Positions 25,605 through 34,639 are shown, counted from the stretch's first letter. The stretch: DNA of 64,000 nucleotides from Neobacillus sp. FSL H8-0543 (GCF_038592905.1 NZ_CP151943.1:2728001-2792000), one strand, 5' to 3'. Numbers and translations are program-made. The notes: generated by a model from the sequence alone, not told the origin.

Positions 25605-26876
25605 ATGAGCGGCTATAACGCAGTATCAGCAAAAAATACGGAAAATGCTCCAAACGGTAACGGTCTATATTCACAAACGGTAGCTTTCTCTCATTACAAT
25701 CATCTTTCAGCTCAATTACCTATCGAACCCAAAACTGGTAAATTGGTAGCTGGTGGTATAAAAGAGCAAGCTGAACAGTGCTTTAAAAATATCAAGGCAA
25801 TTGTAGACAGCATCGATCATGTTATGAGCGATATTGTTAGAATCACGGTATTTGTTAAGGATATCAAAGATATTGACGCTGTAGACGAAGTTTATAAAAC
25901 ATTCTTCCCAACCTATGTTCCTTCACGGACAACCGTTGCAGTTGCAGCTTTGCCTATGGATGCTTTGGTGCAAATTGAAGCAGTTGTTTCACACGGTGAA
26001 GGTACAATTCCAAACGCACCACAAGCAGGCGACCTTATAAAGCTTACAAATAACACGGCAAATGCACCAACAAGTCCTCTATCTACACAAACCGTGTCTT
26101 TCTCTCATTACAATAATCTTTCAGCTCAATTACCTATCGATCCGAAAACTGGTAGATTGGTAGCTGGCGGTGTAAAAGAGCAGGCTGGACAGTGCTTGAA
26201 AAATATCAAGGCAATTTTAGAAAGTATTGACGTTCCTTTTGACGATATTGTTAAAATTAATATCTTTCTTAAAAACCTTTCGGATACTGAAGCAGTAAAT
26301 GAAGTTTATACAACATTTTTCCCAGACTCGGCTATTGCCAGGGCTGTAGCCTATGTCCCTGCGCGGACAACAGTTGCAGCTTCAGCTTTACCTATGGATG
26401 CTTTGGTACAAATTGAAGCAGTGGTGTCACACGGAGATGGTACACCCCCACAAGCTGTTGAAGACAGACATGGAATCGTTATATGGGCAAACAACACTGA
26501 AAATGCACCAAAGAGTTCTCTATCTACACAAACTGTAGCGTTCTCTCATTACAATAACCTTTCAGCTCAATTACCGTTGGATCCAAAAACTGGTGAATTG
26601 GTAGCTGGCGGTGTAAAAGAGCAGGCTGATCAGTGCTTGAAAAATATTAAGGCAATTGTAGAAAGTATCGACCACGTTATGGACGATGTGGTTAAAGTAA
26701 ATATCTTCCTTAAAAATATCGCGGATATTGATGCTGTAGACGAAGTTTACAAAACATTCTTCCCAGGCGGTGTTCCTGCACGAAGAACAGTTGGCGTATC
26801 AGCTTTACCTGAAGATGCTTTAATCCAAATAGATGCAGTTGTATCAAATGCTGAAGGAACACCTCCAAAAGCATAA
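25605..26876 (+). CDS. Triple RidA (YjgF/UK114) fusion protein
   Basis: A 423-aa protein made of three tandem RidA-like domains (residues about 1-135, 136-283, 284-423). Each repeats SQTVAFSHYNHLSAQLPI-type and KTG-LVAGG-KEQA-QC blocks, then the RidA signature end. The catalytic-type Arg is kept in all three (PSRTTV, PARTTV, PARRTV). The Glu of IEAVV is kept in domains 1 and 2 but is Asp in domain 3 (IDAVV). Domain 2 carries a short insertion before PARTTV. RidA enzymes deaminate reactive enamine/imine intermediates as homotrimers, so this chain could fold as a covalent trimer. AAAGGGGAAA precedes the ATG. Confidence 0.88.
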   Translation: MSGYNAVSAKNTENAPNGNGLYSQTVAFSHYNHLSAQLPIEPKTGKLVAGGIKEQAEQCFKNIKAIVDSIDHVMSDIVRITVFVKDIKDIDAVDEVYKTFFPTYVPSRTTVAVAALPMDALVQIEAVVSHGEGTIPNAPQAGDLIKLTNNTANAPTSPLSTQTVSFSHYNNLSAQLPIDPKTGRLVAGGVKEQAGQCLKNIKAILESIDVPFDDIVKINIFLKNLSDTEAVNEVYTTFFPDSAIARAVAYVPARTTVAASALPMDALVQIEAVVSHGDGTPPQAVEDRHGIVIWANNTENAPKSSLSTQTVAFSHYNNLSAQLPLDPKTGELVAGGVKEQADQCLKNIKAIVESIDHVMDDVVKVNIFLKNIADIDAVDEVYKTFFPGGVPARRTVGVSALPEDALIQIDAVVSNAEGTPPKA

Positions 26877-26963
26877 CAGGCATTTGTTTGTAAATACAGG
26901 AACTATCAACGTTACTTGTTAATGCCGATGGTGAATGCGGAATCGTATATCCTAGTCATAAAA

Positions 26964-27001
26964 AGAGGCTGTCTCAAATGAAAATTGGGACAGCCTCCTT
27001 C
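26964..27001 (+). terminator. Intrinsic terminator after the RidA fusion
   Basis: AGAGGCTGTCTCAA pairs with TTGGGACAGCCTC and is followed by CTTCTTTT. Confidence 0.8.
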
Positions 27002-27017
27002 TTTTAACAACATAGAT

Positions 27018-27070
27018 GAAAAAGCATCGAGATTTTAGCCGATTATGGCAGAAATCTTGATGCTTTTTTA
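27018..27070. repeat. Inverted repeat
   Basis: AAAAAGCATCGAGATTT pairs with AAATCTTGATGCTTTTT around a 16-nt loop, directly after the previous terminator. It may be a second terminator or a remnant of a mobile-element end. Confidence 0.5.
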
Positions 27071-27581
27071 GTTTCCGGGCTTGACAAAAAAACTGGGTTA
27101 GCTTGCGAATTTTATTGGGCATAATTTTTACTAACTGGTAAATTTGTAGCGGCAATACAAGGTGCCGAACAGAAATGGTGCCCGTTCCGATCTTAAAAGA
27201 GCGGAGGATAGGACTCTGAAAAAGTAGATCATTATAATCCGTTTTAATGAAAATTCTCTTCCGCCAAGGAACCAGTGAGTCTTTACGACATCAGTTTTGT
27301 CTACTCAAGGCATGTTGAGTATGTAACCAACGGTGACAAACTAAATGTTGCAAATGCTAACATTTTGCTAACGCAATCCAGTGAAAATGGATAAAACACT
27401 ATTATCGATACATCAGAAATTCAAGTCACACTTAAACCTTGGATTTGGTATGATCGATGTGTTGGTTATTGTATTATCAGAAAGTAGCGTAAAACCCCTA
27501 ACTTTAGGTATGGGGATACTCATGAATAATAGAACGACTGCCTCAATAAATATTCATATTATAAAAATTAAGGAGAATTAC
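27071..27581. other. Intergenic stretch with possible RidA scrap
   Basis: No gene. At about 27133-27171 ACTGGTAAATTTGTAGC and GCCGAACAG resemble the KTGKLVAGG..AEQ block of the RidA gene upstream, suggesting a degraded further repeat unit. The rest shows nothing recognisable. Confidence 0.35.
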
Positions 27582-28151
27582 ATGGCCTGGAGCAAATTGA
27601 AGCAAAATCTGGAGAGTTTTCTCTGTCCTGCATTATATGGAAGGGTAGAATACCGTGCAACCAGCTACCGTTATTTACCTGATAAAGCAGGACTTTGTTA
27701 TATTGCGGTGGATAAAAAGAATGTACTCAATATGAGTGATATAACTACCTCAATCAGATGGTATCAGACGGAGCTAGAAATTAAGAATGATTCAGATATC
27801 CAAATTCCTATCGGCAATGAGGAAATTGAAGCGGTAAGAAAAGAAACCAAGGGGTTAGTTCCGGAGGATCGTCTACAAGTAATTGCAAGGGGTAGAAAAT
27901 TATCAGAATATGCAAAGGAGCTTTTGTCAGCGCAGTCATCATTAAGTAAATCAAATTTTATCGTTGTTGCTAATAAATTTTTATCCACTTCTATAGAGGA
28001 AAGCATAGAGAGCAATGATATTCTATTGAATATTCTAGCTTTGGTGGATAGACGGGTTGGAAAAAAACGAATTTTAAACATGACCGAGAAGATGAAGTTA
28101 AAGCATCCAATTGTTCAGTATTTTTATGAACTACGGCTTAGTACGTTATGA
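27582..28151 (+). CDS. SF0329 family protein
   Basis: A 189-aa soluble protein beginning MAWSKLKQNLESFLCPAL, followed by GRVEYRATSYRYLPDKAG, a conserved opening of the SF0329 family. Function is unknown. ATG 27582 is chosen for AAGGAG 7 nt upstream; the open frame extends 67 codons further but that part does not look like the family. It is monocistronic, followed by a terminator-type repeat. Confidence 0.78.
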   Translation: MAWSKLKQNLESFLCPALYGRVEYRATSYRYLPDKAGLCYIAVDKKNVLNMSDITTSIRWYQTELEIKNDSDIQIPIGNEEIEAVRKETKGLVPEDRLQVIARGRKLSEYAKELLSAQSSLSKSNFIVVANKFLSTSIEESIESNDILLNILALVDRRVGKKRILNMTEKMKLKHPIVQYFYELRLSTL

Positions 28152-28197
28152 TAATAAATAACTCATCACCTGAACATCTGTTGCTACTAGTTTAACA

Positions 28198-28250
28198 GAG
28201 GCTTCTCATGAGTTCGGCTAACTTTTGAGAGGCCTCTTTTTTCATTTCTT
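28198..28250. terminator. Terminator-type repeat, copy 2
   Basis: AGAGGCTTCTCATGAGTT and AACTTTTGAGAGGCCTC form the stem, followed by TTTTTTCATTTCTT. It has the same layout and tail as copy 1. It serves the SF0329 gene. Confidence 0.7.
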
Positions 28251-28303
28251 ACATTCTAATTTTTATATCCGAATTTTTAAGAGAGATTACTGAATTAGCG
28301 ATA

Positions 28304-28852
28304 TTATTTATACAATGTATTTTCCTTTTTTAAGTTAGTGACTTTTCTTGTGAGCGGGATTGCCAAAGTGAGAAAGAAGGATCCAATGATTATTAATATA
28401 ATGTTTAGTATTAAGTCAAACTGACTGATGTTCCCAAAGAAAAAGTTTTGAGAGAGACCTGACGCGATAAATATTAACGCTAACATATACCATATAAAAT
28501 TGATTCTTTTATAATGCTCTATTTGTGAATCGATATCCGAATAAATTTCAAATTCACCTAAAGAAGAATCTCTTCTAAAATAGTGCCATCTCTTGGACGA
28601 CGCAATCTGTTCCACTTTTAACTCCTGCAATAATTTCAAATAGGAGTCCTTTTCATTTTGATAAATTTCCTGTTTAAGAAATTCTATTCTATAAATATAG
28701 TTACCAGGCTCGCATGGTTCAAATATATAATATCCGTTAGAAATGTCTCTAAGTGCATAGCCGTTTTTACACATATTGTTTAACCAATTCTCTTCTTTAT
28801 CTAAATTAATAAAGAGATTTTTAAAGATACTTCTTTTCACTTTTTTCATCAT
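28304..28852 (-). CDS. DUF2812 membrane protein
   Basis: 182 aa: an N-terminal cytosolic DUF2812 domain (NLDKEENWLNNMCKNGYALRD, with a later GNYIYRIEFL) and two C-terminal membrane helices (residues about 122-142 and 150-172). Genes of this family regularly follow a PadR regulator, as here, where the two overlap by 32 nt. The exact function is unknown. GGAGGGAGG precedes the double ATG. Confidence 0.82.
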   Translation of the reverse strand: MMKKVKRSIFKNLFINLDKEENWLNNMCKNGYALRDISNGYYIFEPCEPGNYIYRIEFLKQEIYQNEKDSYLKLLQELKVEQIASSKRWHYFRRDSSLGEFEIYSDIDSQIEHYKRINFIWYMLALIFIASGLSQNFFFGNISQFDLILNIILIIIGSFFLTLAIPLTRKVTNLKKENTLYK

Positions 28853-29186
28853 TTTGCCTCCCTCCAGTAATCTCTATTCCGTTTTGATACAGCTCCTTCA
28901 GTCTTACAATTTCAGATTCAAGCACTCGGTTTCCAGTATCGGTAATCACATATACCTTTTTTCTTGCTGCTATGTCAGTATTATGTAGTTTAATCCAGTC
29001 TTTATCTAAGAGGGCTTTAATTGCACCGTAAAGTGTACCGGGAGCTAAAGTTAAACGATCGTTGCTTATCTTTTTTATAAATTGCATGATACCATAGCCA
29101 TGCTGAGGTGTAATGAGAGATAGTAGTATATAGTAAGTTGATTCTGATAAAGCTGTGTGGTTATTACTTTCTGAAATTTGAACCAC
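28821..29186 (-). CDS. PadR family transcriptional regulator
   Basis: A 121-aa PadR regulator. The winged helix has YYILLSLITPQHGYGIMQFI, LAPGTLYGAIKALLDKDWI and the wing ARKKVYVITDTG. The C-terminal part is a short dimerisation helix. It probably represses itself and the overlapping DUF2812 gene through the ATATCGT/ACGATAT boxes just upstream. Confidence 0.9.
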   Translation of the reverse strand: MVQISESNNHTALSESTYYILLSLITPQHGYGIMQFIKKISNDRLTLAPGTLYGAIKALLDKDWIKLHNTDIAARKKVYVITDTGNRVLESEIVRLKELYQNGIEITGGRQNDEKSEKKYL

Positions 29187-29214
29187 CTCCGAAACGTTAT
29201 TGTATATCCCTTTA

Positions 29215-29267
29215 CGATATATCGCCGAACGATATATCGTAATTTAATTATATCGTGTGACGATATA
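29215..29267. promoter_or_regulatory. PadR-type operator cluster
   Basis: Two CGATATATCG palindromes (29215-29224, 29230-29239) and TATATCGT-GTG-ACGATATA (29249-29267). The repeated TATCG half-sites lie 29-81 nt before the padR start, the place for autorepression. Confidence 0.65.
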
Positions 29268-29300
29268 ACTGTCTACAGAAAAATAACAGTGAATATTAAT

Positions 29301-29348
29301 AGAGTCTTTTCACAAGTGGAATAAACTTGTGAGAGGCTTCTTTTGTGT
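29301..29348. terminator. Terminator-type repeat, copy 3
   Basis: GAGTCTTTTCACAAGT and ACTTGTGAGAGGCTTC form the stem, followed by TTTTG. It lies in the gap before the L25/Ctc gene, with no plus-strand gene directly upstream. Confidence 0.55.
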
Positions 29349-29548
29349 TTCCCTTTTATCAAACGAATTATTATATATTGGCTTTCGAAGTAGTCAAAAC
29401 GGATAAACCTCAGTTAATCAATCAGGTAAGTTTGAAATAATATGAAGGATTAGATATACTTAAATAGTAAGATAATTTTAATAATTCTTAGACACTTCTA
29501 TAAAAATAAAAGTCTAAGAGTCAAAATGATTTGGAAGGTGGAAGTAAA

Positions 29549-30142
29549 ATGAATACGCTAGTAGCACAAGAAAGAAAAGATTCTAAAAAATCTACATTGA
29601 AAACATTGAGAAATGATGGAGAAATCCCTGCAGTTGTTTATGGAAGGGATATTAATACTGAATCAATTTTTATTAACAACTCAGATTTACTAAAAGTGAT
29701 AAAGAGCGTTGGTAGAAATGGTATTATATCTCTAAATCTTAATGAAAAATCAGAAAATGTTATTTTAAGAGATTACCAAAATGACCCTGTAACCAGGGAT
29801 TTACTTCATGTGGATTTTCTTCAAGTTGATAAGCACACTGAAATTGATACAAAAGTTAGTGTATTTATAAAAGGAACGTCTAATGGTGAGAAAGCTGGAG
29901 GAGTTGCTAAACAATTTCTTCACGAATTGGATATAACAGCAAAAGCGAATGATATTCCTGATAGTATTGAAATTGATATCACTAATTTTGAAATCGGTCA
30001 TACTGTTCAAGTAGCAGAAATTAAAAAAGATTATAGTAACTGTACGTTCCATCATGAGGATGAAGAAACAATAGTGATGATCGATTATGTGAAACTTGTA
30101 ACAGAGGAAGATATTAGTAATCTTGAAGTTTCGGGAGTTTAG
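29549..30142 (+). CDS. Ribosomal protein L25 / general stress protein Ctc
   Basis: A 197-aa Ctc-type bL25: N-terminal 5S-rRNA-binding L25 domain (KSTLKTLRNDGEIPAVVYGRD, residues about 14-34) and the C-terminal beta TL5 domain (residues about 95-185). It binds 5S rRNA in the large subunit. In B. subtilis ctc is induced by sigma-B; I found no convincing sigma-B promoter here. In addition, the usual partner genes (prs, spoVC/pth) are absent, so this may be a second, divergent copy. The GGAAGGTGGAAG region precedes ATG 29549. Confidence 0.85.
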   Translation: MNTLVAQERKDSKKSTLKTLRNDGEIPAVVYGRDINTESIFINNSDLLKVIKSVGRNGIISLNLNEKSENVILRDYQNDPVTRDLLHVDFLQVDKHTEIDTKVSVFIKGTSNGEKAGGVAKQFLHELDITAKANDIPDSIEIDITNFEIGHTVQVAEIKKDYSNCTFHHEDEETIVMIDYVKLVTEEDISNLEVSGV

Positions 30143-30185
30143 TCCTGATACGCATGCCTAAAACTTACTTTTTATCATTATAGAG

Positions 30186-30231
30186 CAAGGCTTCTCATTA
30201 GTTAACCAAACTAATGAGAAGCCTTTTTTGT
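30186..30231. terminator. Terminator-type repeat, copy 4
   Basis: AAGGCTTCTCATTAGTT pairs almost perfectly with AACTAATGAGAAGCCTT, followed by TTTTTG. It ends the L25/Ctc gene. Confidence 0.85.
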
Positions 30232-30316
30232 TTTTCTGTATACTATTAGCAATAACAGTCACCTCTACTAATATATCGATTGTAGTCAAACTTACTATCA
30301 TTCATTTAATAAATTT

Positions 30317-30345
30317 TGAAACATTCCCCATAACCTATTCGTGTA
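30317..30345 (+). promoter_or_regulatory. ECF-sigma-type promoter of the sigma/ABC operon
   Basis: TGAAAC, a 17-nt spacer, then CGTGTA. This is the classic -35 AAC / -10 CGT form of Bacillus ECF promoters. It lies 35 nt before the first gene of an operon that itself encodes an ECF sigma factor, so autoregulation is likely. Confidence 0.6.
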
Positions 30346-30379
30346 AGGGGGAGAAATCGTGCAATAGGGGGAAAGCTTC

Positions 30380-31255
30380 ATGTCTACAATCAAAATAAAG
30401 GGATTAAGTAAATCATATAGAAAGATTCAAGTTTTAAAAGATGTTGACCTTCAAATAGATACAGGGTTATTTGGTCTGCTTGGACCGAATGGTGCAGGTA
30501 AGACGACGTTAATGAAAGTATTAAGTACGACTCTACCTTGGAATGATGGACAAGTAACGATATATGATTATGATCTCTTAAAAGAAGGGGACAAGGTTCG
30601 AGAAGTCCTTGGTTATTTACCACAGCATTTTCATGCACCTCCTCAATTTACGGGAAGAGAGTTTTTACATTATGTAGGTTCAATGAAAGGAGTTATTGAT
30701 AAAGGGGAGAGAACAGAGCAAGTAGAAAGGCTATTAGAAGAGGTTAATCTAAAACCACAAGCCAATAAAAAAGTTAAAAGGTATTCAGGCGGCATGAAAA
30801 GACGACTTGGAATTGCACAGGCGCTCCTCGGAAACCCCAAGTTAATTATTCTTGATGAACCGACAGCTGGGCTTGATCCATCCGAACGAATCAGGTTCCG
30901 AAATATAATTGAAAAGTTGAGTAAGAAATATACGATTATTTTATCCACACATATTATTAGTGATATTGAATCGAGCTGTGAAAAGGTAGCGGTATTAAAC
31001 AATGGTGAGGTGCTTTTTCAAGGAACGACCGAAGCGTTAGCTAAACAAGCAGTAAATTTTGTCTGGGAATTATCCGTACCCTATTCTGAATATGACAATG
31101 TAGAAAAGGAATATGCCATTATTTCTAGTAGAAGAGAAAATAACAATGCAGTTTTTCGAATAATAGCAAAAAAATCCCCGGATGAACGTGCGATAGCGGT
31201 GCAGCCAACGATTGAAGATGGGTATATGACCGTTATCAACGGGGTGATTAAATGA
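30380..31255 (+). CDS. ABC transporter ATP-binding protein
   Basis: 291 aa. Walker A GPNGAGKTT (near 35-43), Q-loop YLPQHF, signature YSGGMKRR, Walker B LIILDEPTAGLD and the H-loop (STHI) are all present, then a C-terminal accessory domain of about 85 aa. It would energise the permeases encoded next, whose reading starts by an ATGA overlap. First gene of the six-gene operon; GGGGGAAAG precedes the ATG. Confidence 0.92.
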   Translation: MSTIKIKGLSKSYRKIQVLKDVDLQIDTGLFGLLGPNGAGKTTLMKVLSTTLPWNDGQVTIYDYDLLKEGDKVREVLGYLPQHFHAPPQFTGREFLHYVGSMKGVIDKGERTEQVERLLEEVNLKPQANKKVKRYSGGMKRRLGIAQALLGNPKLIILDEPTAGLDPSERIRFRNIIEKLSKKYTIILSTHIISDIESSCEKVAVLNNGEVLFQGTTEALAKQAVNFVWELSVPYSEYDNVEKEYAIISSRRENNNAVFRIIAKKSPDERAIAVQPTIEDGYMTVINGVIK

Positions 31256-33387
31256 GTATGTTGAAGATGATTTTTCGCACAGAGTGTTTATTGTTATTAC
31301 GTAATCAGTTTTTAGCAGTCCCGCTCATTATTAATGCGCTCTGTTGGGGATACATCGTAATATCTTATGAGATACAAACGATTCATTTTCAAGAGCGGGC
31401 GGGTGCTTTTTATAGTGGCTTTATTTGGATGTTGCTGCTGAATCTATTAATTGTGGGCTTGTTTTCTGTTTATATGGCGGGCAAAGATCGAGAAAGTGAA
31501 TTTGAATATTTAGTCGTGACCTATCAAGTAAAAAATGTTGAATGGATCGCGGGGAAATGGTTGGTCACACAATTGTATGGTCTTTGTATTACGCTCATTA
31601 CTTTACTTGTTCAAGCCGTTTGGTTTGTGAGTGGGAAAATGGCTTTTGGTGATGTAGCTAAAAACGTCTTCTATGCATTTATTCAAATGGAAGGTGCATT
31701 CTTTTTACTGATTTCGCTTGGTTTTTTGTTTGGAGTCTTAATGAAGAATATTTTTGCTTATGTCTTAATTCCTGCTATTTTAGTGCTGACTTTAGGTCTT
31801 CCCTTTGATTACACTGGAGTTGCATTGTCGTTCGATAATCCAAGGCTTCACTTATTGACACCATTCGATTATATGTTTATTGAATCTCCTTATGAGGGGC
31901 TATGGGGGATTGATCGGGTATTCTGGGGTACTGTATTGCATCAAACGGCTGTTTTGTTGCTTGGAATTGTTGTTATTCTCGTAGCGCTCTTGGTCTTCCG
32001 TTCTAATCGCAGGATACAAAGGGAGAAGAAGATGGTTCCTATTTTGCTTGTCATCCTGATCATCCCGACAATTTTATTAAGTGGAATTCGCTATGTACAA
32101 TATAATCAGGCTCTCGAACAGTTCGTTACTACTGGACAACAGTATGTAAAGGGGTTTGAAGGAGATAATCAAGATGATTATTATAAGTGGATGAATTCCT
32201 ATTATGATTCCTATCTCGACCATACTAAATATGACTTTGCTATGGAGCGTACAGATTTAACTGTTCAACTCCAGTCTGATAATCAAATCAATGTTACGAG
32301 TAGCCTGACGATTAAGCATAACGGGAATGAACCAGCTAAAGAGGTATACCTGACATTGTTTCATGGACTTCAAGTGACGGAATGTGCAAGTGAATCTGAG
32401 ATTACATGTACATACGATAAGGATGTTGTTACTGTTCATTTTGAAGATATGATTGAACCAAAAGAAGAGTTCACCATAAATTTGAGTTATCATGGAAGTA
32501 TTTTACAATACCGTGATGATGGTTATGTGGAGCATTCCTTTATTGGAAAAAATCGAGTGTACCTTCCAAAAGAAGCGGGTTGGTATCCACTTATTGGGGA
32601 CCGCCAACTGGTCATTGCACGGGAGCATAATCAGAATTATGTTCAATTTGAACAAAGGAATGGAAGACTTGTAGAAGATTTTCCTACCGAATTCACCGTA
32701 GAAGTTTTGAATGAAAATAGCGGAATTCCGCTTGCGTTAACGATTCCAGAAGTAAAAACCGGTGTCTATCAAGGAACGTCTCAATATGGCTTGTCATTAG
32801 TTGGTGGGAATATAAAAGAACTAATGGTTGATGGAATTCGAGTCGTTGGACATCCTGATGTGCTAAATGGCACCAAAGAAACAATTAAAGAATACCAAAA
32901 AACGTGGAATTTTATTGAAAATTGGCTGGAAGTTCCGATGACGCCAGAAGTAATTTATATTTTGAATGATGATCATTATTACCTTGCCAAAAATACGCCC
33001 AGTCAGGAATTTCTTATATGGGGAGCTGATAATCTGGGAGATACAAGGGATTCAGTTATTTCCTATGAGGTAGTTGAGTATCTTACAGCTGATTATTCCA
33101 CGTCGGATTATGATGATTTCAGTTTGTTGGAAAAATCAATGGAATGGGCGATACTTAGTGATTTGCATGATGAGATTGGCTTTAAGGACTGGTATTTATC
33201 TACATGGGGGTCCGCAGTAGAAGAAACGGGGCTCGTAGATTTATTAAATGAGTATGAAGGGGAAGGTACTGTCAAGTTTAATGAAGTAGTTAAATTTCTT
33301 TATAAACAATACGAACAGCTAGAAGAAAAGCAGGAATTTGATATGGAAGCTGCATTGCAATTATACGAAGGAGAAACAAGCAATTGA
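31252..33387 (+). CDS. ABC-2 permease with C-terminal peptidase-like domain
   Basis: 711 aa. Residues about 1-260 are an ABC-2-type membrane domain with six hydrophobic segments; a seventh lies near 262-280. The remaining about 420 aa are outside the membrane and resemble the N-terminal and catalytic modules of M1 aminopeptidases (NVTSSLTIKHNG, ITCTYDKDVVTVHF, VYLPKEAGWYPLIG). The zinc motif HExxH is missing; the expected region reads SYEVVEYLTADY. So the domain is probably a non-catalytic binding module. It is coupled by ATGA to the ATPase and by TTGA to the next gene. Confidence 0.75.
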   Translation: MSMLKMIFRTECLLLLRNQFLAVPLIINALCWGYIVISYEIQTIHFQERAGAFYSGFIWMLLLNLLIVGLFSVYMAGKDRESEFEYLVVTYQVKNVEWIAGKWLVTQLYGLCITLITLLVQAVWFVSGKMAFGDVAKNVFYAFIQMEGAFFLLISLGFLFGVLMKNIFAYVLIPAILVLTLGLPFDYTGVALSFDNPRLHLLTPFDYMFIESPYEGLWGIDRVFWGTVLHQTAVLLLGIVVILVALLVFRSNRRIQREKKMVPILLVILIIPTILLSGIRYVQYNQALEQFVTTGQQYVKGFEGDNQDDYYKWMNSYYDSYLDHTKYDFAMERTDLTVQLQSDNQINVTSSLTIKHNGNEPAKEVYLTLFHGLQVTECASESEITCTYDKDVVTVHFEDMIEPKEEFTINLSYHGSILQYRDDGYVEHSFIGKNRVYLPKEAGWYPLIGDRQLVIAREHNQNYVQFEQRNGRLVEDFPTEFTVEVLNENSGIPLALTIPEVKTGVYQGTSQYGLSLVGGNIKELMVDGIRVVGHPDVLNGTKETIKEYQKTWNFIENWLEVPMTPEVIYILNDDHYYLAKNTPSQEFLIWGADNLGDTRDSVISYEVVEYLTADYSTSDYDDFSLLEKSMEWAILSDLHDEIGFKDWYLSTWGSAVEETGLVDLLNEYEGEGTVKFNEVVKFLYKQYEQLEEKQEFDMEAALQLYEGETSN

Positions 33388-34067
33388 GCGGGTTTTTGAT
33401 TCGCCTTAAACTTTTTCTAAAGCTATGGTTAACATCGTTATTTGCGATGATGGTGATGTTACTTATTCCCGTTGCAGCATATGTAATTTATAGCTCGGGG
33501 TCCTATACAATTGAAGAGCTATCTAGCATAGTTTATGAGGAAGCGGCGCCAATTTGGTTTGTACTGATCTTGCAATGGTGCTTATCGATTGATTTTGATT
33601 CGAGGTTTTATATGCAAATCATGACCTACCCAATTGCTAGATGGAAGTTCCTGATGGAAAGGTTGCTAGTTTCAGTAGTTATTTTTACCGGTTTATTAAG
33701 TGTTGTTACGCTTATATTAACACCCTTTAATGGGAGTTTTGTGTGGCAAAGCTTAGCATTTACGATTCCGGTATACATCGCGGTTACTGGATTTGTAATC
33801 GCAGGTACGGTGATTGGCAATCATTCAGTTGGTGGTTTATTGGCAGGGCTACTTTTTTGGATGACCTTTGAATTTGGCGGCATGCTTTTAGGTGATTTAA
33901 ATGTGATTTTACTTAAATATGGCAGTGTGTATACATTTGTTAATAGCGAAACTGCTTTTTTTGCTGTTGCAAATCATTGGATTATTTACAATCGATTGTT
34001 TTATATGGGGATTGGCGTACTATTAACTGGACTAGCGATATTCCAATTTAACCGAAAAACAGCTTAA
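33384..34067 (+). CDS. ABC-2 type membrane protein, 227 aa
   Basis: Six predicted membrane segments (residues about 14-34, 54-72, 93-113, 122-145, 150-170, 200-220) and no other domain. It starts with TTG overlapping the previous stop, so it is translated from the same ribosomes. It is presumably the second permease half for the upstream ATPase. Confidence 0.72.
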   Translation: MSGFLIRLKLFLKLWLTSLFAMMVMLLIPVAAYVIYSSGSYTIEELSSIVYEEAAPIWFVLILQWCLSIDFDSRFYMQIMTYPIARWKFLMERLLVSVVIFTGLLSVVTLILTPFNGSFVWQSLAFTIPVYIAVTGFVIAGTVIGNHSVGGLLAGLLFWMTFEFGGMLLGDLNVILLKYGSVYTFVNSETAFFAVANHWIIYNRLFYMGIGVLLTGLAIFQFNRKTA

Positions 34068-34087
34068 CAATACGGAGGGAACACCTA

Positions 34088-34639
34088 ATGCAGGATGAAG
34101 AGTATATGCGCCAATTGTCATACGGCAATGACTCGGCATTAGATACACTTGTTTTCCAGTATCATAAACCTCTGTATGGGTATGTATACCGATTATTACA
34201 AGATGAAAATCTAGCTGAAGACATTGTTCAAGATACATTTATGAAAATTTATCAACAAGGGAAGAATGGCTTTGTTCCTGATTCCTTTAAACCGTGGATG
34301 TATAAAATCGCGACAAATGGTTGTAGAGATTATTGGCGGAAGGCTTCCACGAAAAGGGAGTATTTTACGGATGAAATTGTAGAAGGTACAGGCAAAATCC
34401 ATCATATTATCGACCGTCAGCTTGAACGTCAATGGATGATTGACGCTTTAGATCAATTAGCACCAGATTATCGAATGGTTCTTTATTTACGGTTTTATCA
34501 GGAATTAAAATATGCAGAAATTGCTTTGGCGTTAGAAATACCTTTGAACACGGTAAAAACTTGGATTTCAAGGGGTCTTAAACAACTTGAAGGAATCTTA
34601 CTAGAAGATGAGCGGAAAGGAGCGGGTGTAAATGAGTGA
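34088..34639 (+). CDS. ECF-type RNA polymerase sigma factor
   Basis: 183 aa. Region 2 is LVFQYHKPLYGYVYRLLQ and AEDIVQDTFMKIYQ (residues about 19-55); region 4 is APDYRMVLYLRFYQELKYAE with IPLNTVKTWISRGLKQL. It is comparable with the SigY/YlaC kind. It lies in the middle of an ABC transporter operon. ACGGAGGGA is 9 nt before the ATG, the best ribosome site in the operon. The likely target is the promoter at 30317. The anti-sigma factor is probably the next gene. Confidence 0.92.
   Translation: MQDEEYMRQLSYGNDSALDTLVFQYHKPLYGYVYRLLQDENLAEDIVQDTFMKIYQQGKNGFVPDSFKPWMYKIATNGCRDYWRKASTKREYFTDEIVEGTGKIHHIIDRQLERQWMIDALDQLAPDYRMVLYLRFYQELKYAEIALALEIPLNTVKTWISRGLKQLEGILLEDERKGAGVNE

Noticed and set aside
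29403..29480. Sigma-B promoter for the L25/Ctc gene
   Set aside because: GTTTGA is present, but the spacing and the -10 (GGATTA) do not fit the sigma-B pattern.
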